The position numbers were made by a program, and so were the translations under genes. 45,340 nt of DNA, from contig CACIUF010000005.1 of NCBI GenBank assembly GCA_902589765.1, positions 1-45,340 on the forward strand, in the 5' to 3' direction. Within the stretch, counting starts at the first letter, position 1. Every line of letters starts with the position of its first letter. The notes beneath the pieces were generated by a model, which searched no databases, was not told the origin of the DNA, and saw only the letters and a list, made by a program, of their open reading frames with translations. Shown one piece after another: positions 9,003 through 19,171 of the stretch. This DNA is from an uncultured Pelagibacteraceae bacterium (GTDB lineage: Bacteria; Pseudomonadota; Alphaproteobacteria; Pelagibacterales; Pelagibacteraceae).

Positions 9003-10001
9003 ATGAGTACAGTTTCCCTGACATTAGATGAAATTTTTGATTTAGCTAAAAAAACTTTACTAGCTAATGGTTGTGATGATGAAACAGCTTCTATTCTGTC
9101 TGACCTGATTAGAAATGCCGAAAGGGATGGATCTTTATCACATGGTTTGTTTAGATTACCTGCATATGTGAGTGGTTTAAAAAGCGGAAAAATTAATGGT
9201 AAAGGAAAGCCAGAAATTAAAAAAATTTCTTCATCAGTTATAAAAGTTCAAGGCAATAATTGTTTAGCACCAGTAGTTTTAAATAAAGGGTTGCCTGAAT
9301 TAGCTAAAGCTGCAAAAGAAAATGGTGTAGCAGTGCTAGCAATAAATAATTCTCATCACATGGCAGCGATGTGGCCTGAAACAGAAAAGTTAGCAGAGGA
9401 AGGTTTGGTTGCCTTTGCTTGCACATCTTACAAACCTGCTGTAGCACCTGCTGGTGCAATCAAACCATTGTTTGGTACAAATCCGATTTCATTTGCTTGG
9501 CCACGACCTGGCAAAACTCCAGTTGTTTACGATATGGCCACAGCATCAATGGCAATGGGAGAAGTTCAAGTTGCAAAAAGAGAAGGGCACAAAGTTCCAC
9601 TTGGAACTGGTTTAACTAAAGATGGTAAAGAGACTACTGATCCAGGCGCAATTGCAGATGGTGGTGTATTACTTCCTTTTGGTGGTTACAAAGGTTCAGC
9701 AATAGCAATGATGGTTGAGTTAATGGCTGGTGCTTTGGTTGGTGATAATTTTAGTTTTGAAACAGCAGCTAAAGATAATAATGATGGTGGACCACCAAGC
9801 GGGGGAGAATTTATCATTGCAATTTCACCTGATAAAACTTCAGGAACAAATTGGCAAAAACATGCAGATGAATTTTTTGATAAAATGAAATCTTTTGATG
9901 GGGTTAGACTTCCAGGTGAAAGAAGACACAAGAATAGATTAGATAAAGGCCCTCGAAATATTAATGAAGACTTGGTTAATAAAATAAAATCTCTAAGCTA
10001 A
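9003..10001 (+). CDS. Malate/L-lactate dehydrogenase (LDH2) family oxidoreductase
   Basis: LDH2 motifs: ERDGSLSHGLFRLP, NNSHHMAAMWPETEKLAEEGLVAFACTSYKPAVAPAGAIKPLFGTNPISFAWP, LLPFGGYKGSAIAMMVELMAGAL, RLPGERR. Confidence 0.9.
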   Translation: MSTVSLTLDEIFDLAKKTLLANGCDDETASILSDLIRNAERDGSLSHGLFRLPAYVSGLKSGKINGKGKPEIKKISSSVIKVQGNNCLAPVVLNKGLPELAKAAKENGVAVLAINNSHHMAAMWPETEKLAEEGLVAFACTSYKPAVAPAGAIKPLFGTNPISFAWPRPGKTPVVYDMATASMAMGEVQVAKREGHKVPLGTGLTKDGKETTDPGAIADGGVLLPFGGYKGSAIAMMVELMAGALVGDNFSFETAAKDNNDGGPPSGGEFIIAISPDKTSGTNWQKHADEFFDKMKSFDGVRLPGERRHKNRLDKGPRNINEDLVNKIKSLS

Positions 10002-10769
10002 AGTTATCTCAATCGGTGTATGATCTGAAGGTTTTTCACGACCTCTTGGATCTTTATTAATATTTATACCTTTAATTTGATCAATTAAAGAATTTGAAAC
10101 TAAGAAGTGATCAATTCGCATCCCATTATTTTTTTGCCAAGCACCTCTCATGTAGTCCCAAAAGGTATAACCTTCCTTAGTTTCATTAAAATGTCTATAG
10201 ACATCACTAAAACCAAGGTTGATCATTTCTCTTAATTTTTTTCTTATTTCTAATCTAAACAGAGCATCATCCTCAAAATTTTTTGGATTATAAACATCTT
10301 CAGGTGCTGGAATAATGTTAAAATCTCCAGCAAGAATAATATTTGAATTTTTTTTACTTAAACTCTTTAATTGTTTAATTAAATCATCCAACCATTGTTT
10401 CTTGTATTTATATTTATCCGTATCTACAGGATTTCCATTAGGTGTATAAATGTTTATTAATTGAATATTTTTCTTTTTATACTCCAATTCAGCTGAAATT
10501 ATTCTTGATTGCTTTAATTTATCTTTAATTAAGTTAGTTTTAATATTTTTTAATTTACCTTTAGATATAATAGCAACCCCATTATAACTTTTTTGGCCAA
10601 ATACATGACTTTCATAATCCATTGCTGAAAAATCATCATAGGGAAAGTTTACATCCTCTGTTTTGATTTCCTGCATCATTAGGATATCTGGTTTATATTT
10701 TAAGAGATAACTTTTAATATTATCAATACGAGCTCTCACAGAATTTACATTCCATGAAGAAATAATCAT
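9993..10769 (-). CDS. xthA: Exodeoxyribonuclease III (start moved to MIISSWNVNSVRA)
   Basis: SWNVNSVRARI, LMMQEIKTED, ILAGDFNIIP, MRIDHFLVSNSL, SDHTPI; ATG at 10769 shares one base with the erpA stop (TAATG). Confidence 0.94.
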   Translation of the reverse strand: MIISSWNVNSVRARIDNIKSYLLKYKPDILMMQEIKTEDVNFPYDDFSAMDYESHVFGQKSYNGVAIISKGKLKNIKTNLIKDKLKQSRIISAELEYKKKNIQLINIYTPNGNPVDTDKYKYKKQWLDDLIKQLKSLSKKNSNIILAGDFNIIPAPEDVYNPKNFEDDALFRLEIRKKLREMINLGFSDVYRHFNETKEGYTFWDYMRGAWQKNNGMRIDHFLVSNSLIDQIKGININKDPRGREKPSDHTPIEITLA

Positions 10770-11086
10770 TAAAGAGAAAAAGAAACACCACAACCACAAG
10801 ATGACTTAGTTTGTGGATTTGTTATCTTAAATTGTTCACCAATTAATTCTGAAACATAATCAACTTCAGAGCCTTTTAATAAATCTGCTGAAGTTTTATC
10901 AATTAAAATATTTTCAAAGTTTAAATCATCTTTTGATTTTTCTTTATCAAAAGTGAATTCGTATTGAAATCCTGAACAACCACCACCTTTAATAGCGATT
11001 CTAAAAAAAGACCCTTTATCTTTTTTAGACAGCAAAACATTGATCTGTTTTAGTGCTTTATCAGTAAATTTAATTTCTTTAATCAT
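10769..11086 (-). CDS. erpA: Iron-sulfur cluster insertion protein, ErpA/IscA family
   Basis: A-type carrier motifs: RIAIKGGGCSGFQYEFTFD ... FKITNPQTKSSCGCGVSFSL. Confidence 0.9.
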   Translation of the reverse strand: MIKEIKFTDKALKQINVLLSKKDKGSFFRIAIKGGGCSGFQYEFTFDKEKSKDDLNFENILIDKTSADLLKGSEVDYVSELIGEQFKITNPQTKSSCGCGVSFSL

Positions 11087-11136
11087 AATTGATCACTGGT
11101 ATTAGTAATATAATACTTAATATTTTATTTTAAAGG

Positions 11137-12255
11137 ATGAAAAAATACTCAAAGATAGGTCAATTCAAAAGTAAAGGTAGGATATTTAGGGAATCTTTGT
11201 CAAAATATAGATCACCTTATCAAAGAGATAGAGATCGTATTATTCACAGCGCTTCATTTAGAAGATTGAAACATAAAACACAGGTATTTGTTAATACTGA
11301 AGGGGATCATTATAGAACTCGAATTACTCATTCTATGGAGGTTGCTCAAATAGCAAGATCCATCGCTAGATACTTCAGTTTGAATGAGGACTTAGCAGAA
11401 ACACTCAGTTTAGCGCACGATTTGGGCCACACTCCTTTCGGTCATGCAGGTGAAGATGCTTTAAATGAATGTATGAGCATTCATGGAGGGTTTGATCACA
11501 ATTTACAAACATTAAGAATTGTTATGTTTTTAGAAAATAAGTATTTGAAATTTAGTGGCTTAAATCTTTCTGTTGAAACATTAGAGGGACTTTTAAAACA
11601 CAATGGTCCAGTTGAAGATTTTCATTTAGTTGATGAATTGATAGGTGTTAAAAAATTTAAAAACATGATTAATTTTAAAACCTTTCCATCACTAGAGGCT
11701 CAAATTTCATCTATATCTGATGATATTGCTTATAATAACCATGACATACAAGATGGCATAAAAGCAAACTTATTTAGATTAGAAGAGTTAGTAGAAATAG
11801 ATTTTTTTAAAAATATTTATAGAAAATATAAAAAAAAAATTAACAAAAAAAATTACAAGATTGCAACTTACCAGATCATAAGAGACTCAATTGACTTAAT
11901 GATCAAAGATTTAATAAGTAATACCATCAAAAATCTTAATCAAAATAAAATTAAGAGTAGAAATGATTTGAATAAAACTGATTTTCTTATGGTTGATTTC
12001 TCTGATAAAATTAAAAATTCTGATAATGAAATTCGGTATTTTTTAAGGTCCAAAATGTACAATAACAAGAATGTGCTAAATAAAAATAACAAAGGTAAAT
12101 TAATAATTAAAAAATTGTTTGCCAAAATAAGTAAAAATCCGGCAAAGTTTATTTCAAAAGAACATTTATCTAAAAACAAATATCGATCAGTTTCTGATTT
12201 TATTTCTGGTATGACTGATAGATATGCTATCAACCTTTATAACGATATCAAATGA
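11137..12255 (+). CDS. dgt: Deoxyguanosinetriphosphate triphosphohydrolase-like HD-domain protein
   Basis: SPYQRDRDRIIHSASFRRLKHKTQVFVNTEGDHYRTRITHSMEVAQIARSIAR; AHDLGHTPFGHAGEDALNE; SDDIAYNNHDIQDGI. Confidence 0.92.
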   Translation: MKKYSKIGQFKSKGRIFRESLSKYRSPYQRDRDRIIHSASFRRLKHKTQVFVNTEGDHYRTRITHSMEVAQIARSIARYFSLNEDLAETLSLAHDLGHTPFGHAGEDALNECMSIHGGFDHNLQTLRIVMFLENKYLKFSGLNLSVETLEGLLKHNGPVEDFHLVDELIGVKKFKNMINFKTFPSLEAQISSISDDIAYNNHDIQDGIKANLFRLEELVEIDFFKNIYRKYKKKINKKNYKIATYQIIRDSIDLMIKDLISNTIKNLNQNKIKSRNDLNKTDFLMVDFSDKIKNSDNEIRYFLRSKMYNNKNVLNKNNKGKLIIKKLFAKISKNPAKFISKEHLSKNKYRSVSDFISGMTDRYAINLYNDIK

Positions 12256-13985
12256 ACATTTTTAATCAATATTTAGATAAAATAAAAAAGATTATTCTAG
12301 ATTTATCGAAAAAGGGTAAAATAATTTTGCCAGATAATTTAGATGGAATAAACACCGAAATTCCACCTGAGAAATTTAATTGTGACATTTCTACAAATGT
12401 TGCGATGGTTTTGTCAAAAATAAATCAAAAACCCCCTTTGGAATTAGCTGAAACCTTAGCAAAGAGTCTTGAAAATGAGGACAAGTCAATAAAAGAGGTA
12501 TCAATCGTAAAACCTGGATTTATAAATATTAAATTTCAACCTGTGTTTTGGACAAATTTTTCAAAAGAAATTATTAAGAACGCTAAAACATTTGGAATAA
12601 ATACAAATGAGCAAAAGAAAAATTATTTAATTGAATTTGTTTCTGCTAATCCAACAGGGCCTTTACATGTGGGGCATTGCCGAGGTGCTATTTTAGGAGA
12701 TGTAATTTCAAATGTTTTATCATTTAATAATCATAAAGTTACTAAAGAATATTATGTAAATGACTATGGCAATCAGATAATTAATTTCACAAAATCAGTA
12801 TATTTTAGAATAAGAGAAATCAAATTTAATGAAACTTTTCCAACAGATAATGAAGATCTTTATCCTGGTGAATATTTGATTGAGTTTGCAAATAATATTA
12901 TTTCTTCAAATCCAAAAATAGATTTTACTAATTACGATGCAATATCTGAAGAATTAACTAGCCTGTCTATAGACGAGGCAATAAAATTAATAAAAAAAAA
13001 TCTTAGTAGCCTTGGTATAATTCACGATAATTTCGTCAGTGAAAAAAAATTAGTGCTCAATCAAGAAGTTGAAAAAGTAGTAGAAAATCTTCAAAAGAAT
13101 AAATTTGTTTATAAAGGTAAAATTAAGGCCCCAGCTGGTGAGAACGATGATAATTGGGTTGAGAGAGAACAATTACTTTTTAAATCAACTGATTTTGGTG
13201 ATGACAAAGATAGAGCATTACAAAAATCTGATGGTGCCTGGACTTATTTTGCTAGTGATGTTGCTTACCACAAAAATAAATTGGACAGAAAGTTTGACTA
13301 CTTGATAAATATTTTAGGTGCAGATCATGCGGGGTATATTAAAAGAATTACATCCTCTGTCGATGCTTTGTCGAACTCTAAAGGAAAACTTATTTGCAAA
13401 GTTAGTCAACTTGTAAAACTTATAAAAGATAAAAAACCATTCAAAATGTCAAAACGTAAAGGTGATTATATAACTGTTGATGATTTAATTAATGAAGTTG
13501 GAAAAGATGCTACACGTTTTATCATGTTGAACAGAAGTAATGATGTCGAACTTGACTTTGATTTTGATAATGTAATTGAAAAATCAAAAGACAATCCTTT
13601 GTATTATGTACAATATTGTTATGCTCGAATTTCATCTGTTTTTAGACATCTGGAAATAGATTTAAAAAAAGATTTAAAGATTGATGAATATAATTTTGAA
13701 TATTCTGACCATGAAATAAACATCTTAAAAAAAATATCCGAGTGGCCAAAGTGCATCGAAATATCAAGTAAGAAGCTAGAACCACATAGAATTCCAGTAT
13801 ATCTTTATGAACTAGCCTCTCTATTTCACTCTTACTGGAACTTGGGAAAAGATAATCCTGAAAAAAGATTTATAAATGAGAATAAGAAGATATCGAATGA
13901 CAAATTAGTTTTATTAAAACTTATATCAAATGTTGTTAAATCTGGAATGAATATCGTAGGTGTATCTGCCCCTGAAAAAATGTAA
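12252..13985 (+). CDS. argS: Arginyl-tRNA synthetase
   Basis: SANPTGPLHVGHCRGAILGDVISNVL (HIGH region), LGADHAGYIKRI, KMSKRKGDYITVDDL, C-terminal DALR-type domain. Confidence 0.97.
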   Translation: MNIFNQYLDKIKKIILDLSKKGKIILPDNLDGINTEIPPEKFNCDISTNVAMVLSKINQKPPLELAETLAKSLENEDKSIKEVSIVKPGFINIKFQPVFWTNFSKEIIKNAKTFGINTNEQKKNYLIEFVSANPTGPLHVGHCRGAILGDVISNVLSFNNHKVTKEYYVNDYGNQIINFTKSVYFRIREIKFNETFPTDNEDLYPGEYLIEFANNIISSNPKIDFTNYDAISEELTSLSIDEAIKLIKKNLSSLGIIHDNFVSEKKLVLNQEVEKVVENLQKNKFVYKGKIKAPAGENDDNWVEREQLLFKSTDFGDDKDRALQKSDGAWTYFASDVAYHKNKLDRKFDYLINILGADHAGYIKRITSSVDALSNSKGKLICKVSQLVKLIKDKKPFKMSKRKGDYITVDDLINEVGKDATRFIMLNRSNDVELDFDFDNVIEKSKDNPLYYVQYCYARISSVFRHLEIDLKKDLKIDEYNFEYSDHEINILKKISEWPKCIEISSKKLEPHRIPVYLYELASLFHSYWNLGKDNPEKRFINENKKISNDKLVLLKLISNVVKSGMNIVGVSAPEKM

Positions 13986-14248
13986 TGTTTAAAGAAATCA
14001 AATATATCATTTTCGTCTTTATTATTGGTCTTTTTATTTTTTTTACAGCAAAATATTATTTTTCTGATGCCTATAAAAAAAAATCTTATAGATCTCTTAA
14101 CAATATTGAAAATAAGATAAATACTTACTCAGAAAAATTACCAATTTTAGAAGATGATACGAAAAATATTATTGAATATGTTGAACAAACAAACAATAAA
14201 AAAAAGAAAAAATTTAATTTTTGGAAATTATTAGAAAATAATGAATAA
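13985..14248 (+). CDS. Small single-TM protein of unknown function in the usual SPOR-protein slot
   Basis: 87-aa ORF with N-terminal TM helix (YIIFVFIIGLFIFFTAKYYF) and Lys/Asn-rich tail; joins the argS end and overlaps nagZ. Confidence 0.75.
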   Translation: MFKEIKYIIFVFIIGLFIFFTAKYYFSDAYKKKSYRSLNNIENKINTYSEKLPILEDDTKNIIEYVEQTNNKKKKKFNFWKLLENNE

Positions 14249-15188
14249 ACGTCGATCATTTATTGTTGGTATTAAATCAACAAAACTTTCAGTAAAAGAA
14301 AAGTCATTTCTTAAAAAATATAAACCCTGGGGAGTTATCTTATTTACAAGAAATATTAAAAATATTGATCAAACTTTAAAACTCACCACGTCAATAAGAA
14401 AATTATTCAAAGATAAAAAATATCCCATTTTAATTGATCAAGAAGGGGGTAAAGTTAATCGGTTAAAAAATATTATATCATTCGATAATTTGACTTCAGA
14501 ATTTTTTGGAAAAAAATATGTTAAAAATCTAGATGAATTTAAATTTTATTATAAATTGTTTGTTGATAAAACTTCATATTTATTAAAATCTCTTGGTATT
14601 AATATTAATACTTCCCCTGTCTTAGATTTAAGAATTAAAGGTGCCTCAAATGTCATTGGGAATAGATCTTTTTCCAATAATCCCAAAATTGTATCTAAAA
14701 TAGGAGATTATTGTATCAATTATTTCCATCAAAATGGTATTGGAACAGTCATAAAGCATATTCCAGGACATGGTCTTGCAAAGGTAGACAGTCACCATTT
14801 TACTCCGATGGTGAATAAAAAATTGAGTTATTTAACCAAGAAAGATTTTCTTCCGTTTAAAAATAAAAAAACTTTTTTTGCCATGACCGCTCACATAATT
14901 TTTACTCAAATTGACAAAGAAAATTGTGTTACTCACTCAAAAAAATTTATTAAATTAATTCGCAATAAAATTGGTTTTAAAGATATTTTGATTTCTGATG
15001 ATTTATCCATGAAAAGTCTTAAGGGTAATTTAAAGGAAAATACAATCAAAACGTTTAGTGCAGGTTGTAATTTAGCCTTACATTGTAATGGAAATTTAAA
15101 TGAAATGAAAATTGTAGGAAATAATTCACCATTGATAAATCCTTTTCTCGTTAAAAAAACATCACAATTTTACAAAATTTTAAGTTAA
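14241..15188 (+). CDS. nagZ: Beta-N-acetylhexosaminidase (GH3, NagZ)
   Basis: PILIDQEGGKVNRL, GNRSFSNNP, VIKHIPGHGLAKVDSHH, ILISDDLSMKSL. Confidence 0.94.
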   Translation: MNKRRSFIVGIKSTKLSVKEKSFLKKYKPWGVILFTRNIKNIDQTLKLTTSIRKLFKDKKYPILIDQEGGKVNRLKNIISFDNLTSEFFGKKYVKNLDEFKFYYKLFVDKTSYLLKSLGININTSPVLDLRIKGASNVIGNRSFSNNPKIVSKIGDYCINYFHQNGIGTVIKHIPGHGLAKVDSHHFTPMVNKKLSYLTKKDFLPFKNKKTFFAMTAHIIFTQIDKENCVTHSKKFIKLIRNKIGFKDILISDDLSMKSLKGNLKENTIKTFSAGCNLALHCNGNLNEMKIVGNNSPLINPFLVKKTSQFYKILS

Positions 15189-15194
15189 TATTGA

Positions 15195-15938
15195 TTGATG
15201 ATTGAAAATGATTCTGAACTTTTTAAAGTAGATGTTGAAAATTATAATGGACCATTAGACGTTCTTTTAGATCTTGCAAAAGCTCAAAAAGTTAATCTTG
15301 AGGATATATCTATTACAAAATTAGCAGATCAGTTTCATGATTTTATTACTCAAGAAAAAAAATTAAATTTAGAGATTGCTTCAGAATACTTATTAATGGC
15401 AACATGGTTAGCATATTTAAAATCAAAATTACTATTACCAGGCACCCCAGAAGAAGAATTTAAAGTTCAAGAAGTAGCTGAAAAATTAAAACTTCAACTT
15501 AAGAAACTTGAATTAATAAGGTTATTATCTGAACAGATGCTTAAAAGAAAAAGATTAGGAAGAGAAATTAGAACTAGAGGTATGAGAGCAGGCATAAGGC
15601 CCATCTACAATAGTGAGTATAAATTAAATTTATTTGACCTCATGAAAACCTATTCCACTATAATTATGACTAAAGATTTTCAGAGAATTAATATTCCAAA
15701 ATTACCAGTTTTTACAACAGAAGAAGGTATAAAAACTATAAAAGATTTTTTTGGAAAATTAATGGATTGGAAAAAATTAGATGATTTAATACCAAAAAAT
15801 TTTAAAAGTGGATCAAAATACAAACGAACTGGTAAAGCAGGAATATTTGCTGGCTCTCTTGAGTTGGTCAAGGAGGGCAACCTAAGCATAAAACAAGAAA
15901 ACCTTTTTGATGATATTTATATAAAAGAAAACAAATGA
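15195..15938 (+). CDS. scpA: Segregation and condensation protein A
   Basis: NYNGPLDVLLDLAKAQKVNLEDISITKLADQFHDFI; EYLLMATWLAYLKSKLLLP. Confidence 0.95.
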   Translation: MMIENDSELFKVDVENYNGPLDVLLDLAKAQKVNLEDISITKLADQFHDFITQEKKLNLEIASEYLLMATWLAYLKSKLLLPGTPEEEFKVQEVAEKLKLQLKKLELIRLLSEQMLKRKRLGREIRTRGMRAGIRPIYNSEYKLNLFDLMKTYSTIIMTKDFQRINIPKLPVFTTEEGIKTIKDFFGKLMDWKKLDDLIPKNFKSGSKYKRTGKAGIFAGSLELVKEGNLSIKQENLFDDIYIKENK

Positions 15939-16636
15939 TAAAAAAAAAGATTAAGAAAAAAGATAATATTATTAATTTTCCAACTAAATTATCTTCAATT
16001 GAAAAGGAAATTGAAGGTATTGTTTTTGCTGCTGCAGAACCATTAGATATTGAAACTATTGAAAATAAGATATCAAAAAAAACGGATGTCGAAAAAATTT
16101 TGTTAAAATTACAAGCTGAATATTCAAATCGGGGTATTAACTTAGTTTGCATTTCTAAAAAATGGTCTTTTAGAACCTCACCTAATCTTTCAAATTTAAT
16201 GACCCAAGAAAAAACTGTTGAAAAAAAATTATCAAAAGCCGCAATAGAAACTCTTGCAATAATTGTTTATCATCAACCAGTTACTCGTGCAGAGATAGAA
16301 GAAATAAGAGGTGTAGCTTTTGGAACCAACACATTAGAAATTTTAATGGAATTAAATTGGGTTAAACCTGGTGGACGAAAAAATGTCCCTGGTCGACCTA
16401 TTCAATATGTCACGACGGATGATTTTTTAAGCCATTTCAATTTGCAAAAATTATCTGATTTACCAACAGTAGATGAACTTGGAGCTGCAGGTTTAATTGA
16501 TAGTGCCAATATTGATAATGCTATTTTTGGTACTGGAAAATTCTATAAAGAAAAACAAGATGATAAAAAAGAGGACATTTATTCAAATATTGATGAAATG
16601 TTAAGTAGCACTCTTGACTCGGATGAGAAGAACTAA
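15935..16636 (+). CDS. scpB: Segregation and condensation protein B
   Basis: LSKAAIETLAIIVYHQPVTRAEIEEIRGV...LEILMELNWVKPGGRKNVPGRPIQYVTTDDFLSHFNL; follows scpA. Confidence 0.95.
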   Translation: MIKKKIKKKDNIINFPTKLSSIEKEIEGIVFAAAEPLDIETIENKISKKTDVEKILLKLQAEYSNRGINLVCISKKWSFRTSPNLSNLMTQEKTVEKKLSKAAIETLAIIVYHQPVTRAEIEEIRGVAFGTNTLEILMELNWVKPGGRKNVPGRPIQYVTTDDFLSHFNLQKLSDLPTVDELGAAGLIDSANIDNAIFGTGKFYKEKQDDKKEDIYSNIDEMLSSTLDSDEKN

Positions 16637-16686
16637 GCCTACAAATTAGACTTTTCAATTATTGATAAAAAGGTTATAAGTTTTCT

Positions 16687-16887
16687 ATGAGCATTGGAAT
16701 TTGGCAAATAGCAATCGTTGTAATACTTGTGGTATTATTATTTGGTAGAGGAAAAATTTCTAGCCTTATGGGCGATGTAGCAAAAGGAATAAAAAGTTTT
16801 AAAAAGGGAATGGCATCAGATGTGACTGATGACAATGAACCTAAAAATATTTCTGACGATAATCAAGATTCGAACAAAAAAGAATAA
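16687..16887 (+). CDS. tatA: Sec-independent protein translocase TatA
   Basis: [42 protein letters not shown]; adjacent tatB/tatC. Confidence 0.95.
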   Translation: MSIGIWQIAIVVILVVLLFGRGKISSLMGDVAKGIKSFKKGMASDVTDDNEPKNISDDNQDSNKKE

Positions 16888-16892
16888 ATCAC

Positions 16893-17105
16893 ATGCCTAC
16901 TATTGGTTGGTTTGAGATTTTAGTTGTAGTTGCAATAGCTATTGTAGTCTTAGGACCTAAGGACTTTCCGATAATGCTCAAAAAAGTTGGTTCATGGATC
17001 GGCTCTGCAAAAAAATATGTCAATAATATTCAAAATGAAGTCTCAAATATTGATCTTGAAGATAACAAAATAGAAAAAAAAGAAGAAAAAAAAGATGAGT
17101 CATGA
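16893..17105 (+). CDS. tatB: Sec-independent protein translocase TatB (short)
   Basis: MPTIGWFEILVVVAIAIVVLGPKDFPIMLKKVGSWIG with the TatB-type N-terminal Glu; between tatA and tatC. Confidence 0.92.
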   Translation: MPTIGWFEILVVVAIAIVVLGPKDFPIMLKKVGSWIGSAKKYVNNIQNEVSNIDLEDNKIEKKEEKKDES

Positions 17106-17865
17106 CGAAAATGAAGGTGGCTTTGTAAGTCATTTAGCTGAGTTAAGAAAAAGACTAATTCATAGTTTTATTTTTCTAATAATCTTTTTTATAGGATGTT
17201 ATTTTTTTGCTGAACATCTTTATGGTTTTTTAGTAGAGCCATATGCACAAGCGGTTAAAGATGATGGAACTGATAGACGATTAATTTTCACAGCTTTACA
17301 AGAAACTTTTCTTACCTATTTGAAAGTATCTTTTTTCACAGCTTTTTTTGTTACTTGTCCATTTATTTTAATGCAGATTTGGAAATTTATTGCTCCTGGT
17401 CTTTATAAACATGAAAAAATTGCAATTTTACCTTATTTAGTTTTAACCCCAATCTTATTCTTACTAGGAGGTATGTTAGTTTATTATTTAATAATGCCCT
17501 TAGCGATAAAATTCTTTTTATCTTTTGAAAGTTCTGGTCTTTCAACAAATCTGCCAATTCAACTAGAAGCAAAAGTAAACGAATATCTTTCATTGGTAAT
17601 GAAACTTATATTTGCGTTTGGCATAAGCTTTCAATTACCTGTTGTGTTGAGTTTATTAGCGAGGGTAGGGTTAGTTGATTCTGATTTTTTAAAGAAACGA
17701 AGAAAATATGTTGTGGTTATCATATTTGCAGCCGCAGCTTTACTCACACCCCCAGATCCCATCACACAAATTGGTTTAGCGATACCTTTATTAATTCTAT
17801 ATGAATTATCAATATTTTCAGTAAAACTTATTGAGAATAAAAATTTAAAAAATTCTGATGCATAA
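17095..17865 (+). CDS. tatC: Sec-independent protein translocase TatC
   Basis: HLAELRKRLIHSFIF; FKPWKFIAPGLYKHEK-like segment (IWKFIAPGLYKHEK); AAALLTPPDPITQIGLAIPLLILYELSI. Confidence 0.97.
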   Translation: MSHDENEGGFVSHLAELRKRLIHSFIFLIIFFIGCYFFAEHLYGFLVEPYAQAVKDDGTDRRLIFTALQETFLTYLKVSFFTAFFVTCPFILMQIWKFIAPGLYKHEKIAILPYLVLTPILFLLGGMLVYYLIMPLAIKFFLSFESSGLSTNLPIQLEAKVNEYLSLVMKLIFAFGISFQLPVVLSLLARVGLVDSDFLKKRRKYVVVIIFAAAALLTPPDPITQIGLAIPLLILYELSIFSVKLIENKNLKNSDA

Positions 17866-19117
17866 CATTAAAGAAATTAGAAAAGATTTTGATGCATTTT
17901 CAAAAGCATTAAAAAAAAGATCAATCGATATAGATCTCAATAAACTCAAAAAATTAGATATAGATAATAGAGATTTAATTCAAAAAAAAGAAACATTAGA
18001 AAAAGAAAAGAAAGATATTTCAAAAACAAAAGATAAGGCTTTATTTTCTAGGTCAAAAGAAATTACTCAATCTATTGATAAAATTACTGATCAACAATCA
18101 AAAATTAAATCAGACTTAGATGAAATTTTATCAAGTATTCCAAATATACCTCATGATGATGTGCCTATAGGATCTAATGAAAATGAAAATGTTGAATTAA
18201 CTAAATCGGGTCAGATTCCTAATTTTGAATTTACTCCAAAATCACACTACGAATTAGGTGAAACACTTGGCATGTTAGATTTTGATCTTGCCACAAAAAC
18301 CACTGGTTCAAGGTTTGTTTTTGTTAAGAATAAATTAGCATTACTTGAAAGAGCAATTTCAAATTTTATGCTTGATATACATACTTCAAAAAATGGATAT
18401 GAGGAAATTTCACCACCTTTACTAGCATCAGAAAATACAATGTTCGGAACTGGTCAATTACCTAAATTTGAAAATGATCAATTTGAAGTAAAATTAGAAG
18501 AGGGAAGTGGTAGAAAATTTTTAATTCCTACAGCAGAAGTTATTTTAACCAATATTGTAAAAGATAAAATTTTAGATCTTAAAACATTACCGATGAGATT
18601 TGTTGCTTCTACCCCATGTTTTAGAAAAGAGGCTGGTAGTTATGGTAAAGATACAAAAGGGATGATTAGACAACATCAATTTTATAAAGTTGAATTAGTA
18701 AGTATTGTGGAACAAAATAAATGTCTTGAAGAATTAGAGAGAATGACAAATTGTGCCACAGGAATTTTGGATTTGTTAGAGTTACCATATAGAAAAATGA
18801 TTTTATGTAGTGGAGATATGGGATTTAGTGCAGAAAAAACTTACGATATAGAAGTATGGTTACCTTCAGAAAACAAATATAGAGAAATATCTTCATGTTC
18901 ATCATGTTCAACTTTTCAAGCAACAAGAATGAAAGCTAGATATAAAAATTTAAATAAAGAAACAGTATTTGTTGGAACGCTTAATGGAAGTGGTTTAGCA
19001 GTGGGTAGAACTCTTATTGCCATATTAGAAAATTTTCAGCAAAAGGATGGGTCTATAAGTATTCCAAAAGTGCTTAGACCTTATATGAATAATCTAGAAA
19101 AAATTAGTCTGAATTAA
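17858..19117 (+). CDS. serS: Seryl-tRNA synthetase
   Basis: Class II motifs: LIPTAEVILTNIV, FRKEAGSYGKDTKGMIRQHQFYKVELV, REISSCSSCSTFQATRMKARY, NGSGLAVGRTLIAILENFQQKDGSISIPKVLRPYM. Confidence 0.98.
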   Translation: MHNIKEIRKDFDAFSKALKKRSIDIDLNKLKKLDIDNRDLIQKKETLEKEKKDISKTKDKALFSRSKEITQSIDKITDQQSKIKSDLDEILSSIPNIPHDDVPIGSNENENVELTKSGQIPNFEFTPKSHYELGETLGMLDFDLATKTTGSRFVFVKNKLALLERAISNFMLDIHTSKNGYEEISPPLLASENTMFGTGQLPKFENDQFEVKLEEGSGRKFLIPTAEVILTNIVKDKILDLKTLPMRFVASTPCFRKEAGSYGKDTKGMIRQHQFYKVELVSIVEQNKCLEELERMTNCATGILDLLELPYRKMILCSGDMGFSAEKTYDIEVWLPSENKYREISSCSSCSTFQATRMKARYKNLNKETVFVGTLNGSGLAVGRTLIAILENFQQKDGSISIPKVLRPYMNNLEKISLN

Positions 19118-19171
19118 AGTTGTTTTAACTTAATAGATAGTATAAAAATTCATTTTTAATTAAGGAGTTTT

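Noticed and set aside
9419-9619. Plus-strand ORFs nested in genes (9419-9619, 13105-13305, 23356-23724, 40535-40720, 44651-44968), and minus-strand 23057-23329
   Set aside because: Out-of-frame or antisense to LDH2, argS, uvrA, metG and nhaA; no independent support.
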